From the NCBI GenBank assembly GCA_021647745.1, contig JAKIUB010000010.1, forward strand, positions 16,595 to 80,594: a DNA stretch of 64,000 nt, read 5' to 3'. The stretch's first letter is position 1, and each line of letters starts with the position of its first letter. Source of the DNA: Paracoccaceae bacterium. GTDB taxonomy: Bacteria; Pseudomonadota; Alphaproteobacteria; Rhodobacterales; Rhodobacteraceae. Under the pieces are notes generated by a model that was not told where the DNA came from, searched no databases, and saw nothing but the letters and a program-made list of their open reading frames with translations. Positions 50,104-59,629 of the stretch are shown here, piece after piece. The position numbers were made by a program, and so were the translations under genes.

Positions 50104-50497
50104 GTGGCGGCTTCCGAAAACCGCTGCATCCCGATTTGCTGAGACTGGAGGCCGAAGGGTTAAATGTGGCAGCTCTGGACCCGGCCCTGAAAGCCTGCCC
50201 AAAGATCGGCCTTACCTGCACGGTTGAGGAGGGTGATGGCCAAGCGGCCAGTATTAGCCTCGCGTGGCTTCACTCCGGTCAGGCGCATGATTGAAGGTGT
50301 TTGGTGCGGTGGTCCTGCGATTTCAATGCCGACACTTGACCATGGAACAATGGCAACACGCCCGAGCTTCATTTATTCATGGCTGGAGGCGCACCGGCAG
50401 CACTATTCTAGAACCCGCATCGCCCGCGCCTCTTCTGTGAGCCTAAAGTTCCCCTGTCGGCAGTGTCTCGGCAGTGTCTGTGCAAACACAGTCGATT
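50104..50497 (+). other. Gene-free stretch with a possible coding remnant
   Basis: No gene with start and ribosome site is found. From about 50112 to the TGA at 50292-50294 the plus strand has one open, protein-like frame (PLHPDLLRLEAEGLNVAAL, ALKACPKIGLTCTVEE, SLAWLHSG) without a good start, which looks like the tail of a lost gene. Beyond 50300 no frame looks coding. The stretch is otherwise unexplained. Confidence 0.4.
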
Positions 50498-51055
50498 CTA
50501 TCGGATAAGCCGGGAATACTTGGCGCCTTCAAGGCTGGCGCCGGCCAAAAACCCGCGCTGCCCGAAGACGATGCCGAGGATTGGCTTATTGGAGGTGGTC
50601 GAGGTCATGCCAATGCGGGCGCCTTCTTCCTGCACTGCAAACTCTGCGTCAACACCCAGCTCGAAGCCGTCACTGACACGAAAATCACGCAAGACCTCGG
50701 GCGTCATGAAAAACAACACCTGCCGTGATTGCTGCGCGCCGATCAACAGGCCAAAAGAGGCCGAGGCAAAGGAATAATAATCCACTGTGGCATCGCCGAT
50801 CAGTAGCGCGCCCTCGCCGTAGGAGCCGCCCAGAAAAAGCCCGGCTTTGGTGACATTGGGGATCACCAGCATGCCGGTAGCCCGCTGTGCAAATTCACGC
50901 GAGCCGGGGAAGGTTTGATACATTTCCTCCAGCGCATCGCGCACATGGATATCTATCTGGCTGGCGGTGCCGGTGATCTTGCCGCTACCGGCGGCGCAGC
51001 CGGCCAATGCCAGCGTGCCCGTCGCCATAAAGCCACGTCTTGTCAGGTTTTTCAT
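50498..51055 (-). CDS. SYLF/YSC84-domain lipoprotein
   Basis: A 185-residue exported lipoprotein. The signal has twin arginines (LTRRGFMATGTLALAGCAAG) with lipobox L-A-G-C, so both Tat and lipid processing are plausible. The rest is the SYLF (DUF500) lipid-binding domain: AQRATGMLVIPNVTKAGLFLGGSYGEGALL, YYSFASASFGLLIGAQ, VDAEFAVQEEGA. SYLF proteins bind phosphoinositides in eukaryotes; the bacterial role is unclear. The start is the ATG before KNLTRRG. Confidence 0.87.
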   Translation of the reverse strand: MKNLTRRGFMATGTLALAGCAAGSGKITGTASQIDIHVRDALEEMYQTFPGSREFAQRATGMLVIPNVTKAGLFLGGSYGEGALLIGDATVDYYSFASASFGLLIGAQQSRQVLFFMTPEVLRDFRVSDGFELGVDAEFAVQEEGARIGMTSTTSNKPILGIVFGQRGFLAGASLEGAKYSRLIR

Positions 51056-51157
51056 GGGGTTCTCCTGCGATATACTGCCAGTTTCCGGTCTATCGCCGGT
51101 TGGCGTATTTATAACACGCAACCACAATATGTGCTAGGGGGCGGCAAAATATAGGCG

Positions 51158-52156
51158 CTACTCCGCCAACAATGCCGCCACGCGCGGGGCAAAATAGCTC
51201 AGCACGCCGTCACAGCCTGCCCGCTTGAAGGCCAGAAGCGATTCAAGCATCGCCTTTTCCTCGTCGATCCAGCCATTGGCCCCTGCCGCCATGATCATCG
51301 CGTATTCGCCCGACACCTGATAGGCGAAGGTCGGCACGCAAAGCTCGGCCTTTACCCGCTGGCAGATATCCAGATAGGGCATGCCGGGCTTGACCATCAC
51401 CATATCGGCGCCCTCGGCGATATCACGCGCCACCTCGCGCAGGGCTTCGTTGCTGTTGCGCGCATCTATCTGGTAGGTTTTCTTGTCGCCCTTCAGCGCG
51501 CCGGTGGCGCCAACCGCATCGCGAAACGGGCCATAAAAAGCGCTGGCGAATTTGGCGGAGTAAGCCATGATTGTGACATCGGTAAAATCGTGCGCCTCCA
51601 GTGCTTGGCGGATGATCCCGATGCGCCCGTCCATCATATCTGACGGCCCAAGGATATCCGCACCGCTTTCAGCCTGCACCAGCGCCTGCTTTTCCAGCGC
51701 CATCAGGGTTTCGTCATTGACAATTACTCCATCGCGCACAAAGCCGTCATGGCCGTCGGAGTTATAGGGGTCAAGCGCGACATCAAGCATGATACCGATA
51801 TTGGGCACCGCCGCCTTTATGGCGCGGGTGGCACGATTGACCAGATTATCGGGGTTAAAGGCCTCGCTACACTCGGGGTTTTTATCTTTGGCTTCAGTAT
51901 AGGGAAAAAGCGCAATACAAGGGATGCCGAGCGCGGCGGCCTCGGTTGCCGCCTTCACCGCCTCGTCCACCGACAACCGGTTTACCCCGGGCATAGCGGC
52001 TACCGGCTCTATCACACCAACGCCCTCGCGCACAAAGATCGGCCAAATCAGGTCGTCCACCATCAGCGTGCTTTCGGCAACCATATCGCGCAGCCACTCC
52101 GTGCGGCGCAAACGGCGGGAGCGGTTGAGCGGGAAAGGGGCAAGCGGATGGCGCAT
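51158..52156 (-). CDS. hemB: Delta-aminolevulinic acid dehydratase (porphobilinogen synthase)
   Basis: A 332-residue enzyme that condenses two ALA into porphobilinogen, the common step to heme, B12 and bacteriochlorophyll. The Schiff-base lysines are in MAYSAKFASAFYGPFR and MVMVKPGMPYLDI. ALFPYTEAKDKNPECSEAFNPDNL is the metal/allosteric region, which differs from the triple-Cys zinc site of E. coli-type enzymes and fits the Mg-dependent alphaproteobacterial type. It is preceded by a 133-bp divergent gap to the next plus-strand gene. Confidence 0.96.
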   Translation of the reverse strand: MRHPLAPFPLNRSRRLRRTEWLRDMVAESTLMVDDLIWPIFVREGVGVIEPVAAMPGVNRLSVDEAVKAATEAAALGIPCIALFPYTEAKDKNPECSEAFNPDNLVNRATRAIKAAVPNIGIMLDVALDPYNSDGHDGFVRDGVIVNDETLMALEKQALVQAESGADILGPSDMMDGRIGIIRQALEAHDFTDVTIMAYSAKFASAFYGPFRDAVGATGALKGDKKTYQIDARNSNEALREVARDIAEGADMVMVKPGMPYLDICQRVKAELCVPTFAYQVSGEYAMIMAAGANGWIDEEKAMLESLLAFKRAGCDGVLSYFAPRVAALLAE

Positions 52157-52289
52157 GATATATCCTCGATTGGGCTGCTACTCTAGCCTTGCCACAAAGC
52201 GCGTGGCCGCCTCAAGCAAAATCAGACCAACAAGCGGTTGCATTCCGCAAATTATCTCGTAGGTTAGCGCTCTCGCAAACGGAGTCTGC

Positions 52290-52835
52290 ATGTTCTGGTT
52301 CGACCTGATAGAAACCACCAGCTTTTTCAACATCTGGTATTGGATCATCACTGTGGTGGCTTGGTCTATGACTGCGCACTGGACCATGGGTGTGCCCTAT
52401 GATGCCCTCCGCCAAGCGGACCGTAAAGGCGGGGATTTTGCCGAGCATTGCGACCTGTTGGCCCATATAAACGCCCGCCGGCTGATCTATTATTTTGACC
52501 GTGGCGGCCCTTACTTCATAGCCTTTGTCGGATTTATGCTGGCTCTGATTGGTGGTTGGGGGTTTTATCAGGGCTACGAACTGGCGCAGGCGGTATTTTT
52601 ACTGGCGACCCCTCTTGTGCTGACATCGGTTTTCTCGGTTCGGCTGGCCTACCGAATACAGGCAGAGGCGCTAGCCGGCGAGGCCTTGAGGCAGGCATTG
52701 CGGCGCCGCCGGATATGGAACCAGACCATCGGTATGTTTGCCATCACTCTTATGGCAGCGGCTGCCGTCTTTCACTTTATCGTGCAAAATAACTATTTTA
52801 TGCCCGATAGCGTATTTTCTCCCTATTACCCATGA
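52290..52835 (+). CDS. Four-helix membrane protein upstream of mfd
   Basis: A 181-residue integral membrane protein with helices at about residues 12-32, 74-94, 99-119 and 146-166 and a conserved-looking basic stretch (LRQALRRRRIWNQT). In related genomes it is often named 'component of SufBCD complex', a label that I cannot support from the sequence. Its stop overlaps the mfd start by 4 bp (ATGA), so it is translated with mfd. The function is unknown. Confidence 0.78.
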   Translation: MFWFDLIETTSFFNIWYWIITVVAWSMTAHWTMGVPYDALRQADRKGGDFAEHCDLLAHINARRLIYYFDRGGPYFIAFVGFMLALIGGWGFYQGYELAQAVFLLATPLVLTSVFSVRLAYRIQAEALAGEALRQALRRRRIWNQTIGMFAITLMAAAAVFHFIVQNNYFMPDSVFSPYYP

Positions 52836-55800
52836 GCGCCGCCTTTCCCGTTCAACAGGTCAGGGTCGGTGGTGCGCCGGAGGGCTATGACGCCCATATC
52901 CTCGCTGATACCGTGGCGCGGGCAAATGAGCCTGTGCTGTGTATATTGCGTGATGACCGCCAGCTTGCCGCCATGCGCGAGGCTTTGCGGTTCTTTGCAC
53001 CAGACCTGCCGGTTTTCGAGTTTCCGGCATGGGATTGCCTTGCGTATGATCGCATTTCGCCCAACCCTGATGTATCGGCGCGCCGCATGGCCTTCCTTGC
53101 GTCTTTTCACAACGGGAGGAGCGGCGCCTGCGCTGTGCTCACCACCGTAAATGCCGCTCTGCAAAGGGTGCCGAGCCGGGAGGTGGTGGCGGCGTCAGCC
53201 TTTACCGCCGAGGTTGGCAAGCAAATCAGCACCGAAAAGCTGTTTGCCTACCTTGAGCGCGCCGGCTTTTCCCGCGCGCCCACGGTCATGGAACCCGGTG
53301 ATTACGCCGTGCGCGGCGGGTTAATCGACATATACCCACCCGGCGATACCGGCCCCATCCGGCTTGATCTGTTTGGTGATGTGCTGGACGCCGCCCGCCG
53401 GTTTGATGCTGCCAGCCAGCGCACGATTGAAAAGATCAGGCGCATCGAGCTGGCACCGGTATCCGAGGTTATTCTGGATAGCGAAAGCATCCAGCGCTTT
53501 CGCTCCAATTACCGCCATGAATTTGGCGCGGCAGGGCGCGATGATCCGCTTTACGAGGCGATATCGGAGGGGCGCAAGCACCAAGGGGTGGAGCATTGGC
53601 TACCCTATTTTTACGAGCATCTGGATACGCTGTTTGACTACCTAGACGAGGCCCCCGTGGTGCTGGTCGAGCAAGTAATGGCACAAGCGGGCGCGCGCTG
53701 GGATAGCGTGCAGGAGCAATACAACACCCGCAAGGCTGCCCTCGGGAATAAATCCCATATGGCTACGGTCTATAAGCCGGTGCCACCCGAGCGGCTATAC
53801 CTTTCGCTGGAGGCATTTGATCTGGCACTGGCGGGCCGCCCCGTACGGCAATTGGCCAGCGGCCCGCAGCCCAGCGGCCCGGGGGTGGTGGATATGGGCG
53901 GGCGCGTTGGTCGCAATTTTTCGCCTGAGCGCCAGCAGGAAGAGGTTAGCCTTTTCGGGGCATTAGCTGACCATATTAAAGCAAAGCGTAAGCTGGGGCA
54001 GGTGGTGCTGACCAGCTATTCCGAGGGGTCGCGAGAGCGTTTTGGTAGCTTGCTGGCCGATGCGGGCATTGAAGGCTTTAAGGATATCCCGAGCTTTCAG
54101 GCTCAAAGCAAGGGCGCGCTTAGCCTTGCTGTATGGGGGCTTGAATCCGGTTTTGAGGCTACGCTTGAGTCAGGCGCGCTCACCGTTATTTCCGAGCAGG
54201 ATATTTTGGGCGACCGCTTGATCCGCCCCACCCGCAAGCGCCGCAAGGCCGAGAATTATCTGACCGAGGCGCAATCCCTCACCCCGGGTGATCTGGTAGT
54301 GCATATCGATCACGGGGTGGCCCGCTATCATGGTCTGGAAACCATCGCCGCCGCCGGCGCGCCGCATGAATGTATCGTGCTGGAATATGCGGGTAAATCA
54401 AAGCTCTATCTGCCGGTCGAAAACATCGAGCTGCTCTCGCGCTATGGCCATGACGAGGGCGTGCTCGATCGCCTTGGCGGCGGCGCATGGCAGGCCAAAA
54501 AGGCCAAGCTGAAAGAGCGCATCCGCGAGATGGCCGACAAGCTCATTCGCGTGGCCGCCGAGCGGGCGCTGCGCAAAGGCAAGGTTTTGACGCCCCCCGA
54601 GGGTCTGTGGGCCGAGTTTTGCGCGCGCTTCCCTTACAGTGAAACCGACGATCAGCTTAATGCCATTGACGATGTGATCACAGATCTCGCCAGTGGCCAG
54701 CCGATGGACCGGCTTATCTGCGGTGATGTCGGCTTTGGCAAAACCGAGGTTGCAATGCGCGCGGCTTTTGTCGCCGTTATGTCTGGCGTGCAGGTAGCGA
54801 TAATTGCTCCGACCACGCTTTTGGCCCGCCAACACGCCCAAAGCTTTGCCGCGCGCTTTAGGGGCCTGCCTGTGCAGGTGCGACAAATGTCTCGGTTCGT
54901 CGGCACCAAGGAGATGGCCAAAACCCGCGAGGGGCTGGCGTGCGGCGAGGTGGATATCGTGATCGGCACCCATGCGCTCTTGGCTAAAAATATCCGCTTT
55001 TCCAACCTTGGCATGGTGGTGATTGACGAGGAGCAAAAATTTGGCGTAACCCATAAGGAGCGCCTGAAAGCCCTCAAATCCGAGGTGCATGTGCTGACGC
55101 TTAGCGCCACCCCCATCCCCCGCACCCTGCAAATGGCGCTTTCGGGCGTGCGCGAGCTAAGTCTGATCGGCACCCCGCCGGTCGATCGCCTCGCTATCCG
55201 CACCTATGTGTCGGAGCTTGACCAAGTCACCATCCGCGAGGCGCTCCTTAGGGAGCATTATCGCGGCGGGCAGAGCTTTTATGTGGTGCCACGGGTGAAG
55301 GACATCGCCGATATCGAGGACTTTTTGCGCGAACAAGTGCCGGAGGTGAAGTTCACTGTAGCCCACGGCCAAATGGCGGCGGGCGAGCTGGATGACAAGA
55401 TGAACGCCTTTTATGACGGCCAATATGACGTGCTACTGGCGACCACGATTGTGGAATCCGGCCTTGATATTCCCGCCGCCAACACCCTGATTGTGCACCG
55501 CGCCGATATGTTTGGCCTGTCGCAACTATACCAAATTCGTGGCCGCGTTGGCCGCAGTAAAATTCGCGCCTATGCCTATTTCACCACCAAACCGCGCAAG
55601 CCGCTCACCCCGCAGGCCGAAAAACGCCTCAAGGTGCTTGGCTCGCTTGATAGCTTGGGCGCGGGCTTCACCATCGCCTCGCAAGACCTCGATATTCGCG
55701 GCGCGGGCAATATTCTGGGTGACGAGCAATCAGGGCAGGTGCGCGAGGTCGGCTACGAACTTTATCAGGAAATGCTGGAAGAGGCGATTGGCAAAATGAA

Positions 55801-56284
55801 GGCGGGCGAGCTGGAGGGCCTGTCTGATGATGATCAATGGGCACCGCAGATTAACCTCGGGGTGCCGGTGCTGATACCGGATGACTATGTGGCTGATCTT
55901 GATGTGCGCCTCGGCCTTTACCGCCGCCTCTCGGCGCTCAGCTCCAAGGTGGAGCTGGAGGGCTTTGCTGCCGAGCTGATCGACCGCTTTGGCAAGCTCC
56001 CGCGCGAGGTGACCACGCTGATGAACATTGTGCGCATCAAGACCGCCTGTCGCAAGGCGGGCATTGCCAAGCTTGACGGCGGGCCGAAGGGGGCAACAAT
56101 ACAGTTCCACAAAGACAAATTCGCCAATCCGGCAGGCTTGATAGATTTCATCCACGCCCAGAATGGTAACGCCAAGGTGCGCGATAACAAGATCGTGGTG
56201 CGCCGCGACTGGCCTAATAACGCTGCCAAAATAAAAGGCGCTTTTTCGATCGCGCAAGATTTGGCAAAATTGGCAAAAGGCTAG
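52832..56284 (+). CDS. mfd: Transcription-repair coupling factor
   Basis: A 1150-residue translocase that removes RNA polymerase stalled at DNA damage and recruits UvrA. Domains in order: UvrB-like N-terminal part (about 1-340), the polymerase-interacting CarD-like domain (about 485-555, GDLVVHIDHGVARYHGLE), the RecG-type motor (Walker A GDVGFGKTEVAM near residue 630, DEEQ near 731, QIRGRVGRSK near 905) and the C-terminal TRCF domain (about 990-1100). The start overlaps the upstream membrane protein gene. The end overlaps the stop of the convergent MFS gene by 4 bp. Confidence 0.97.
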   Translation: MSAAFPVQQVRVGGAPEGYDAHILADTVARANEPVLCILRDDRQLAAMREALRFFAPDLPVFEFPAWDCLAYDRISPNPDVSARRMAFLASFHNGRSGACAVLTTVNAALQRVPSREVVAASAFTAEVGKQISTEKLFAYLERAGFSRAPTVMEPGDYAVRGGLIDIYPPGDTGPIRLDLFGDVLDAARRFDAASQRTIEKIRRIELAPVSEVILDSESIQRFRSNYRHEFGAAGRDDPLYEAISEGRKHQGVEHWLPYFYEHLDTLFDYLDEAPVVLVEQVMAQAGARWDSVQEQYNTRKAALGNKSHMATVYKPVPPERLYLSLEAFDLALAGRPVRQLASGPQPSGPGVVDMGGRVGRNFSPERQQEEVSLFGALADHIKAKRKLGQVVLTSYSEGSRERFGSLLADAGIEGFKDIPSFQAQSKGALSLAVWGLESGFEATLESGALTVISEQDILGDRLIRPTRKRRKAENYLTEAQSLTPGDLVVHIDHGVARYHGLETIAAAGAPHECIVLEYAGKSKLYLPVENIELLSRYGHDEGVLDRLGGGAWQAKKAKLKERIREMADKLIRVAAERALRKGKVLTPPEGLWAEFCARFPYSETDDQLNAIDDVITDLASGQPMDRLICGDVGFGKTEVAMRAAFVAVMSGVQVAIIAPTTLLARQHAQSFAARFRGLPVQVRQMSRFVGTKEMAKTREGLACGEVDIVIGTHALLAKNIRFSNLGMVVIDEEQKFGVTHKERLKALKSEVHVLTLSATPIPRTLQMALSGVRELSLIGTPPVDRLAIRTYVSELDQVTIREALLREHYRGGQSFYVVPRVKDIADIEDFLREQVPEVKFTVAHGQMAAGELDDKMNAFYDGQYDVLLATTIVESGLDIPAANTLIVHRADMFGLSQLYQIRGRVGRSKIRAYAYFTTKPRKPLTPQAEKRLKVLGSLDSLGAGFTIASQDLDIRGAGNILGDEQSGQVREVGYELYQEMLEEAIGKMKAGELEGLSDDDQWAPQINLGVPVLIPDDYVADLDVRLGLYRRLSALSSKVELEGFAAELIDRFGKLPREVTTLMNIVRIKTACRKAGIAKLDGGPKGATIQFHKDKFANPAGLIDFIHAQNGNAKVRDNKIVVRRDWPNNAAKIKGAFSIAQDLAKLAKG

Positions 56285-57450
56285 GTCGAGCGCGGCGTGA
56301 GCCGGATGATAGTCAAGCACCCTAACCCCAGCACCGGAAATGCCGCTACCAATGGCAAGGTTGTTCCGTTATAAAGCAGCCCCAGCGGCACCCCGATGGC
56401 CACGGCCAGCACGGTGGAAACCGCGCCGATAATGGCCGCCGCAATTCCCGCATTGGCCCCCATCGGCTCCATCGCCAGCGCATTTACATTGCCAAATACC
56501 AGCCCGACACTAAAAAACGAAAACACCCCCCATGTGAGGAAAAACCATAGGTTCTCGGCCTCGGGAAGGGCGAAAATGATGATGGAATAAAGCAGAGAAA
56601 ACCCGACCAGCGCCGTAAGCGCGCGGGTGACGAGTATGTGCATTCCCAGCCGCATAACCAGCCTTGCATTGAGAATAGACGCAGCACCAATGGCCAGCGC
56701 CATGATAGCGAAATATAGCGGGAAAAGCCTGCCGACATGGAAAATCTCGCGAAAAATCTGTTCGGCGGAACTGAGATAGACCACAAAACCGGCAAAATTC
56801 AGCCCCGCCACAAGGGCAAACCCCATGGTTTGGCGATTGGTGAAAACGATGGTGGCCGATTGCCAAAGATCAGCCAGCGAAAACCGCCGCCGCTGCGTGT
56901 TGGTTTCGGCTTGGCCAAAGGCCATCCAGAGAAAGGCGACCATGGCAAACAAAATGAACGACACAAAAATAGAGCGCCAGCCCCAAAACAGCATCACTTC
57001 TTGCCCAAGCAGCGGCGCGAGCGCGGGCACAAGGATAAACACTGTCATTACAAAAGACATAATCCGGGCCATTTCACGCCCCTTATAAAGGTCGCGCACC
57101 ATAGCGATGCTGGCCGTGCGCGGTCCCGCCACGCCAAGGCCTTGCAGCATCCGCCCCGCCAGCATCATCTCAAAGCTCTGTGCGGTGTAGGATACCGCTG
57201 CCCCCGCCATAAAAATGGCCAGCCCGAGCAAAATAGCGGGTTTGCGGCCGATATAATCCGAAAATGGCCCGAAAAACAGCTGGCCAAGGCCGGTGCCAAG
57301 CATAAAACTGGTGATAACCAGCTGCACGCGGTTGGCCTCTATTACCCCCAGCGCCTTGCCGATTTCGGGCAGGGCGGGCAGCATGGCATCAGTGCCAAAG
57401 GCGAGCAGGCTGGTGAGCAGGGCGACCAGAACAATGAAACGAGCGGTCAT
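56281..57450 (-). CDS. Bcr/CflA-type MFS drug efflux transporter
   Basis: A 389-residue proton-driven exporter with twelve predicted helices. The first-helix motif TDAMLPALPEIGKALG and the GPFSDYIGRKPAIL loop (MFS motif A) are typical of the DHA1 group; GPRTASIAMVRDLYKGREMARIMSFV in helix 4-5 is the Bcr/CflA pattern. Likely substrates are chloramphenicol- or bicyclomycin-like drugs, or sulfonamides, unknown here. Its start overlaps the stop of the DsbA-like gene by 4 bp, so the two form an operon. Confidence 0.9.
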   Translation of the reverse strand: MTARFIVLVALLTSLLAFGTDAMLPALPEIGKALGVIEANRVQLVITSFMLGTGLGQLFFGPFSDYIGRKPAILLGLAIFMAGAAVSYTAQSFEMMLAGRMLQGLGVAGPRTASIAMVRDLYKGREMARIMSFVMTVFILVPALAPLLGQEVMLFWGWRSIFVSFILFAMVAFLWMAFGQAETNTQRRRFSLADLWQSATIVFTNRQTMGFALVAGLNFAGFVVYLSSAEQIFREIFHVGRLFPLYFAIMALAIGAASILNARLVMRLGMHILVTRALTALVGFSLLYSIIIFALPEAENLWFFLTWGVFSFFSVGLVFGNVNALAMEPMGANAGIAAAIIGAVSTVLAVAIGVPLGLLYNGTTLPLVAAFPVLGLGCLTIIRLTPRST

Positions 57451-58091
57451 TCCGTTTTGGCTTTAATGGCGGTTATTTCGTCAATCAAGTCGACCCAAAA
57501 ACCGGTGTCGCGCGCGCCGTTGACCACATATTGCCCGTCTATCAAAAATGTGGGCACGCCGCTCACCCCCATTTCGCGGGCTTTTTCATCCTCTGCGCGG
57601 ATTTCATCGCTGTCGGCATCACTCGCTAAAAGGCGCTCGGCCAGCGCAGGCTGCATGCCTGCCTTTCCGGCTATATTTATGAGGGTTTTTGCCTCTGAAA
57701 TATCCTCGCCTCTGGTGAAATATGCCAGAAAAAGCTCTGCGACCACCTCGTTTTGCAGCCCCTCCAGCCCGGCCCAGTGAATAAGGCGATGCGCATTTAT
57801 TGTATTAGGAGTTCGCTTTATTTTATTGATATCAATGAATAAACCATCTAATTCAGCCGCCTTGACAATGCCGCCATACACCTGTGCTGCGCCATCACGG
57901 CCACCAAATTTTTGCTCGAGATATTCAGCGCGGTCCATACCTGATTTTGGCATGTCTGGGTTGAGCTGAAACGGCTTCCAGCTAATCTTGAACGGGTGAT
58001 CGGGGCGCAGGGCGAGGGCGGCTTCAAAACGGGTTTTTCCGATATAGCACCATGGACAGATCGGGTCTGAAATGATTTCAACGGTTGTCAT
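57447..58091 (-). CDS. DsbA-family oxidoreductase, FrnE-like
   Basis: A 214-residue cytoplasmic thioredoxin-fold protein with the CPWC active site at residues about 12-15 (ISDPICPWCYIGKTRFE) and the helical insertion typical of FrnE/HCCA isomerases. It has no signal peptide, so it works in the cytoplasm. A cis-Pro loop is seen at GVSGVPTFLIDGQYVVNGA. Possible roles are polyketide or disulfide chemistry, or oxidative-stress defence. It is co-transcribed with the MFS exporter. Confidence 0.88.
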   Translation of the reverse strand: MTTVEIISDPICPWCYIGKTRFEAALALRPDHPFKISWKPFQLNPDMPKSGMDRAEYLEQKFGGRDGAAQVYGGIVKAAELDGLFIDINKIKRTPNTINAHRLIHWAGLEGLQNEVVAELFLAYFTRGEDISEAKTLINIAGKAGMQPALAERLLASDADSDEIRAEDEKAREMGVSGVPTFLIDGQYVVNGARDTGFWVDLIDEITAIKAKTE

Positions 58092-58201
58092 GCGCGGCTC
58101 TCCCTTTTTCAGCCATCTAGACCCAATCTGGGGCGGTGTGCAATGGGGGCGCCTCTTGTTTAGATCGGGCTTTTAGGGCAAAAAGATAAAAAGAGGATAC
58201 G

Positions 58202-58825
58202 ATGCCCGAATTGCCCAATGCCACAATCCTGTCTATCGAGCGCGATAAACGCGAGCGCGAAACCCCGGTCCAGCTTGATCTTGGCGCGCGCCTGCGCTCC
58301 TTGCGCAAAGAGCGCGGCTGGACCCTTGAGCAAGCAGCCCACGCCGTAGGGCTGGCGCGCTCCACCCTGTCAAAAATCGAAAACGGCCAGATGTCTCCGA
58401 CCTTTGAAGCTGTGCGCAAGCTGGCCTCGGGGCTGGGGATATCGGTGCCGCAGCTGTTTACGCCCCCGAAATCAGGAAAAATGCTGGCGCGGCGCTCTAT
58501 TACCCGTGGTGGCGAAGGGCGCGGCCATATCACTGCCACCTACGAGCACGAGATCATTGCCGCCGATATCAGCCACAAGCGCATGCTGCCCTACCGCGCG
58601 GTGGTGCGTGCGCGCCATATCGAAGAATTTGACGGCTGGGTACGCCATGATGGCGAAGAGCTGCTTTATGTATTGTCGGGCGAGGTCGAGTTTTATAGCG
58701 AGTTTTACGAGCCGGTGCGGCTTGGCGTCGGTGATAGCGCTTATTATGATGCGACAATGGGCCATAACATGATCTCGACCAGCAAGGCCGATGCCCGTGT
58801 TTTGTGGGTCACATCACAAGACTGA
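58202..58825 (+). CDS. XRE-family regulator with C-terminal cupin sensor
   Basis: A 207-residue regulator. The helix-turn-helix is at residues about 28-82 (LGARLRSLRKERGWTLEQAAHAVGLARSTLSKIENGQMSP), and a cupin barrel is at about 130-200 (WVRHDGEELLYVLSGEVEFYS, GDSAYYDATMGH). Such regulators bind a small molecule, often an amino acid, sugar acid or amine. It is divergent from the DsbA-like gene. Its end overlaps the arsC-like gene, which is convergent, by 17 bp. Confidence 0.88.
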   Translation: MPELPNATILSIERDKRERETPVQLDLGARLRSLRKERGWTLEQAAHAVGLARSTLSKIENGQMSPTFEAVRKLASGLGISVPQLFTPPKSGKMLARRSITRGGEGRGHITATYEHEIIAADISHKRMLPYRAVVRARHIEEFDGWVRHDGEELLYVLSGEVEFYSEFYEPVRLGVGDSAYYDATMGHNMISTSKADARVLWVTSQD

Positions 58826-59300
58826 ATTCGCCAACTTGCGAAATATCACGCTGGCGCTCGGCTGCTGAGCTATGCTCGAAATCAGTAGACAGCCAGGATT
58901 TTGCGCGCGCTTCCAAAACCGCAAAGGCGACGCTGAATGCAGCGGCAGTAGCCTTGTGCGAACTGGTGATAGCCGCAGGGTCGGCTATTCCCCAATGCCC
59001 TTTGAGGGGGGCTCCGGGCCATAGCGGGCAGATCTCGTCGCGGGCCTTGCCGCAAACCGTGATCACCATATCCATTATCGGGGCATTCGGGCCGGAGAAC
59101 TCATCCCAGCTTTTTGAGCGCAAACCGTGGGTCGGGTAGCCGTGCTCTGACAGTAGCGACACCGCAGCAGGGTGGATTTTTCCTACAGGGGCTGATCCTG
59201 CGGAAAAGGCCGTGAGCCGCCCCCGGCCAAGGTGGTTGAGAGCGCTTTCGAGCATGATGGATCGAGCTGAATTTCCTGTGCAGAGGACGAGAATATTCAT
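58809..59300 (-). CDS. arsC: Low-molecular-weight phosphatase-fold arsenate reductase (ArsC type)
   Basis: A 163-residue protein with the P-loop CTGNSAR at residues 7-13 (CX5R) and HWGIADPA near residue 100, the latter more typical of thioredoxin-linked ArsC than of tyrosine phosphatases. A further redox Cys pair (VITVCGKARDEICP) is at about 79-88. It would reduce arsenate to arsenite. There are no arsR, arsB or acr3 genes next to it, so it is an isolated gene; a protein phosphatase role is possible. The start is the ATG after GGAGATGCCC. Confidence 0.8.
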   Translation of the reverse strand: MNILVLCTGNSARSIMLESALNHLGRGRLTAFSAGSAPVGKIHPAAVSLLSEHGYPTHGLRSKSWDEFSGPNAPIMDMVITVCGKARDEICPLWPGAPLKGHWGIADPAAITSSHKATAAAFSVAFAVLEARAKSWLSTDFEHSSAAERQRDISQVGEFSLVM

Positions 59301-59381
59301 GGGCATCTCCAAAGCTGGAAGGCAAGCCTAGCACGGATAAATGACAGTATTGTGACAGCGAGGCGGAGGCTGGGGCGCAGA

Positions 59382-59462
59382 CAAAAAAACGCCCTCACAA
59401 GGAGGGCGCTAAGTCTTGAGGCAGGTTTCATACAGGCAAGAAACCTATCGAGCAGTGAGTCC
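59382..59462 (-). ncRNA. Candidate small RNA between lysE and arsC
   Basis: On the minus strand a promoter-like pair TTGGTT (59486-59491) and TATAAA (59463-59468) is spaced by 17 bp. It is followed by a 7-bp hairpin (AGGTTTC/GAAACCT at 59423-59446) and then a strong terminator: CGCCCTC/GAGGGCG (59390-59408) with seven T. No open frame with a ribosome site fits the 75-80 nt product. The terminator is 220 bp past lysE, and the gap between holds no gene, so it more likely ends an independent transcript. Function unknown; the CCUCC in the stem could mimic an anti-Shine-Dalgarno sequence. Confidence 0.55.
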
Positions 59463-59629
59463 TTTATAATCGGAAGAGGCCATTGAACCAAGGGAATTAT
59501 TTCGGAAAACCGTTATAATTGGTGATCTTAGGCTTAAAACCTCGAATCCACCTTAGGAGTGTGTCATTTATAACACAGAAATGACCGCCCAGAGGTGCAT
59601 AATTGTTGGGTAGGTGATTCCTTTTGGCT

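Noticed and set aside
50224..50508. 94-codon plus-strand frame
   Set aside because: It runs into the 3' end of the SYLF gene in antisense and has shadow-like composition.
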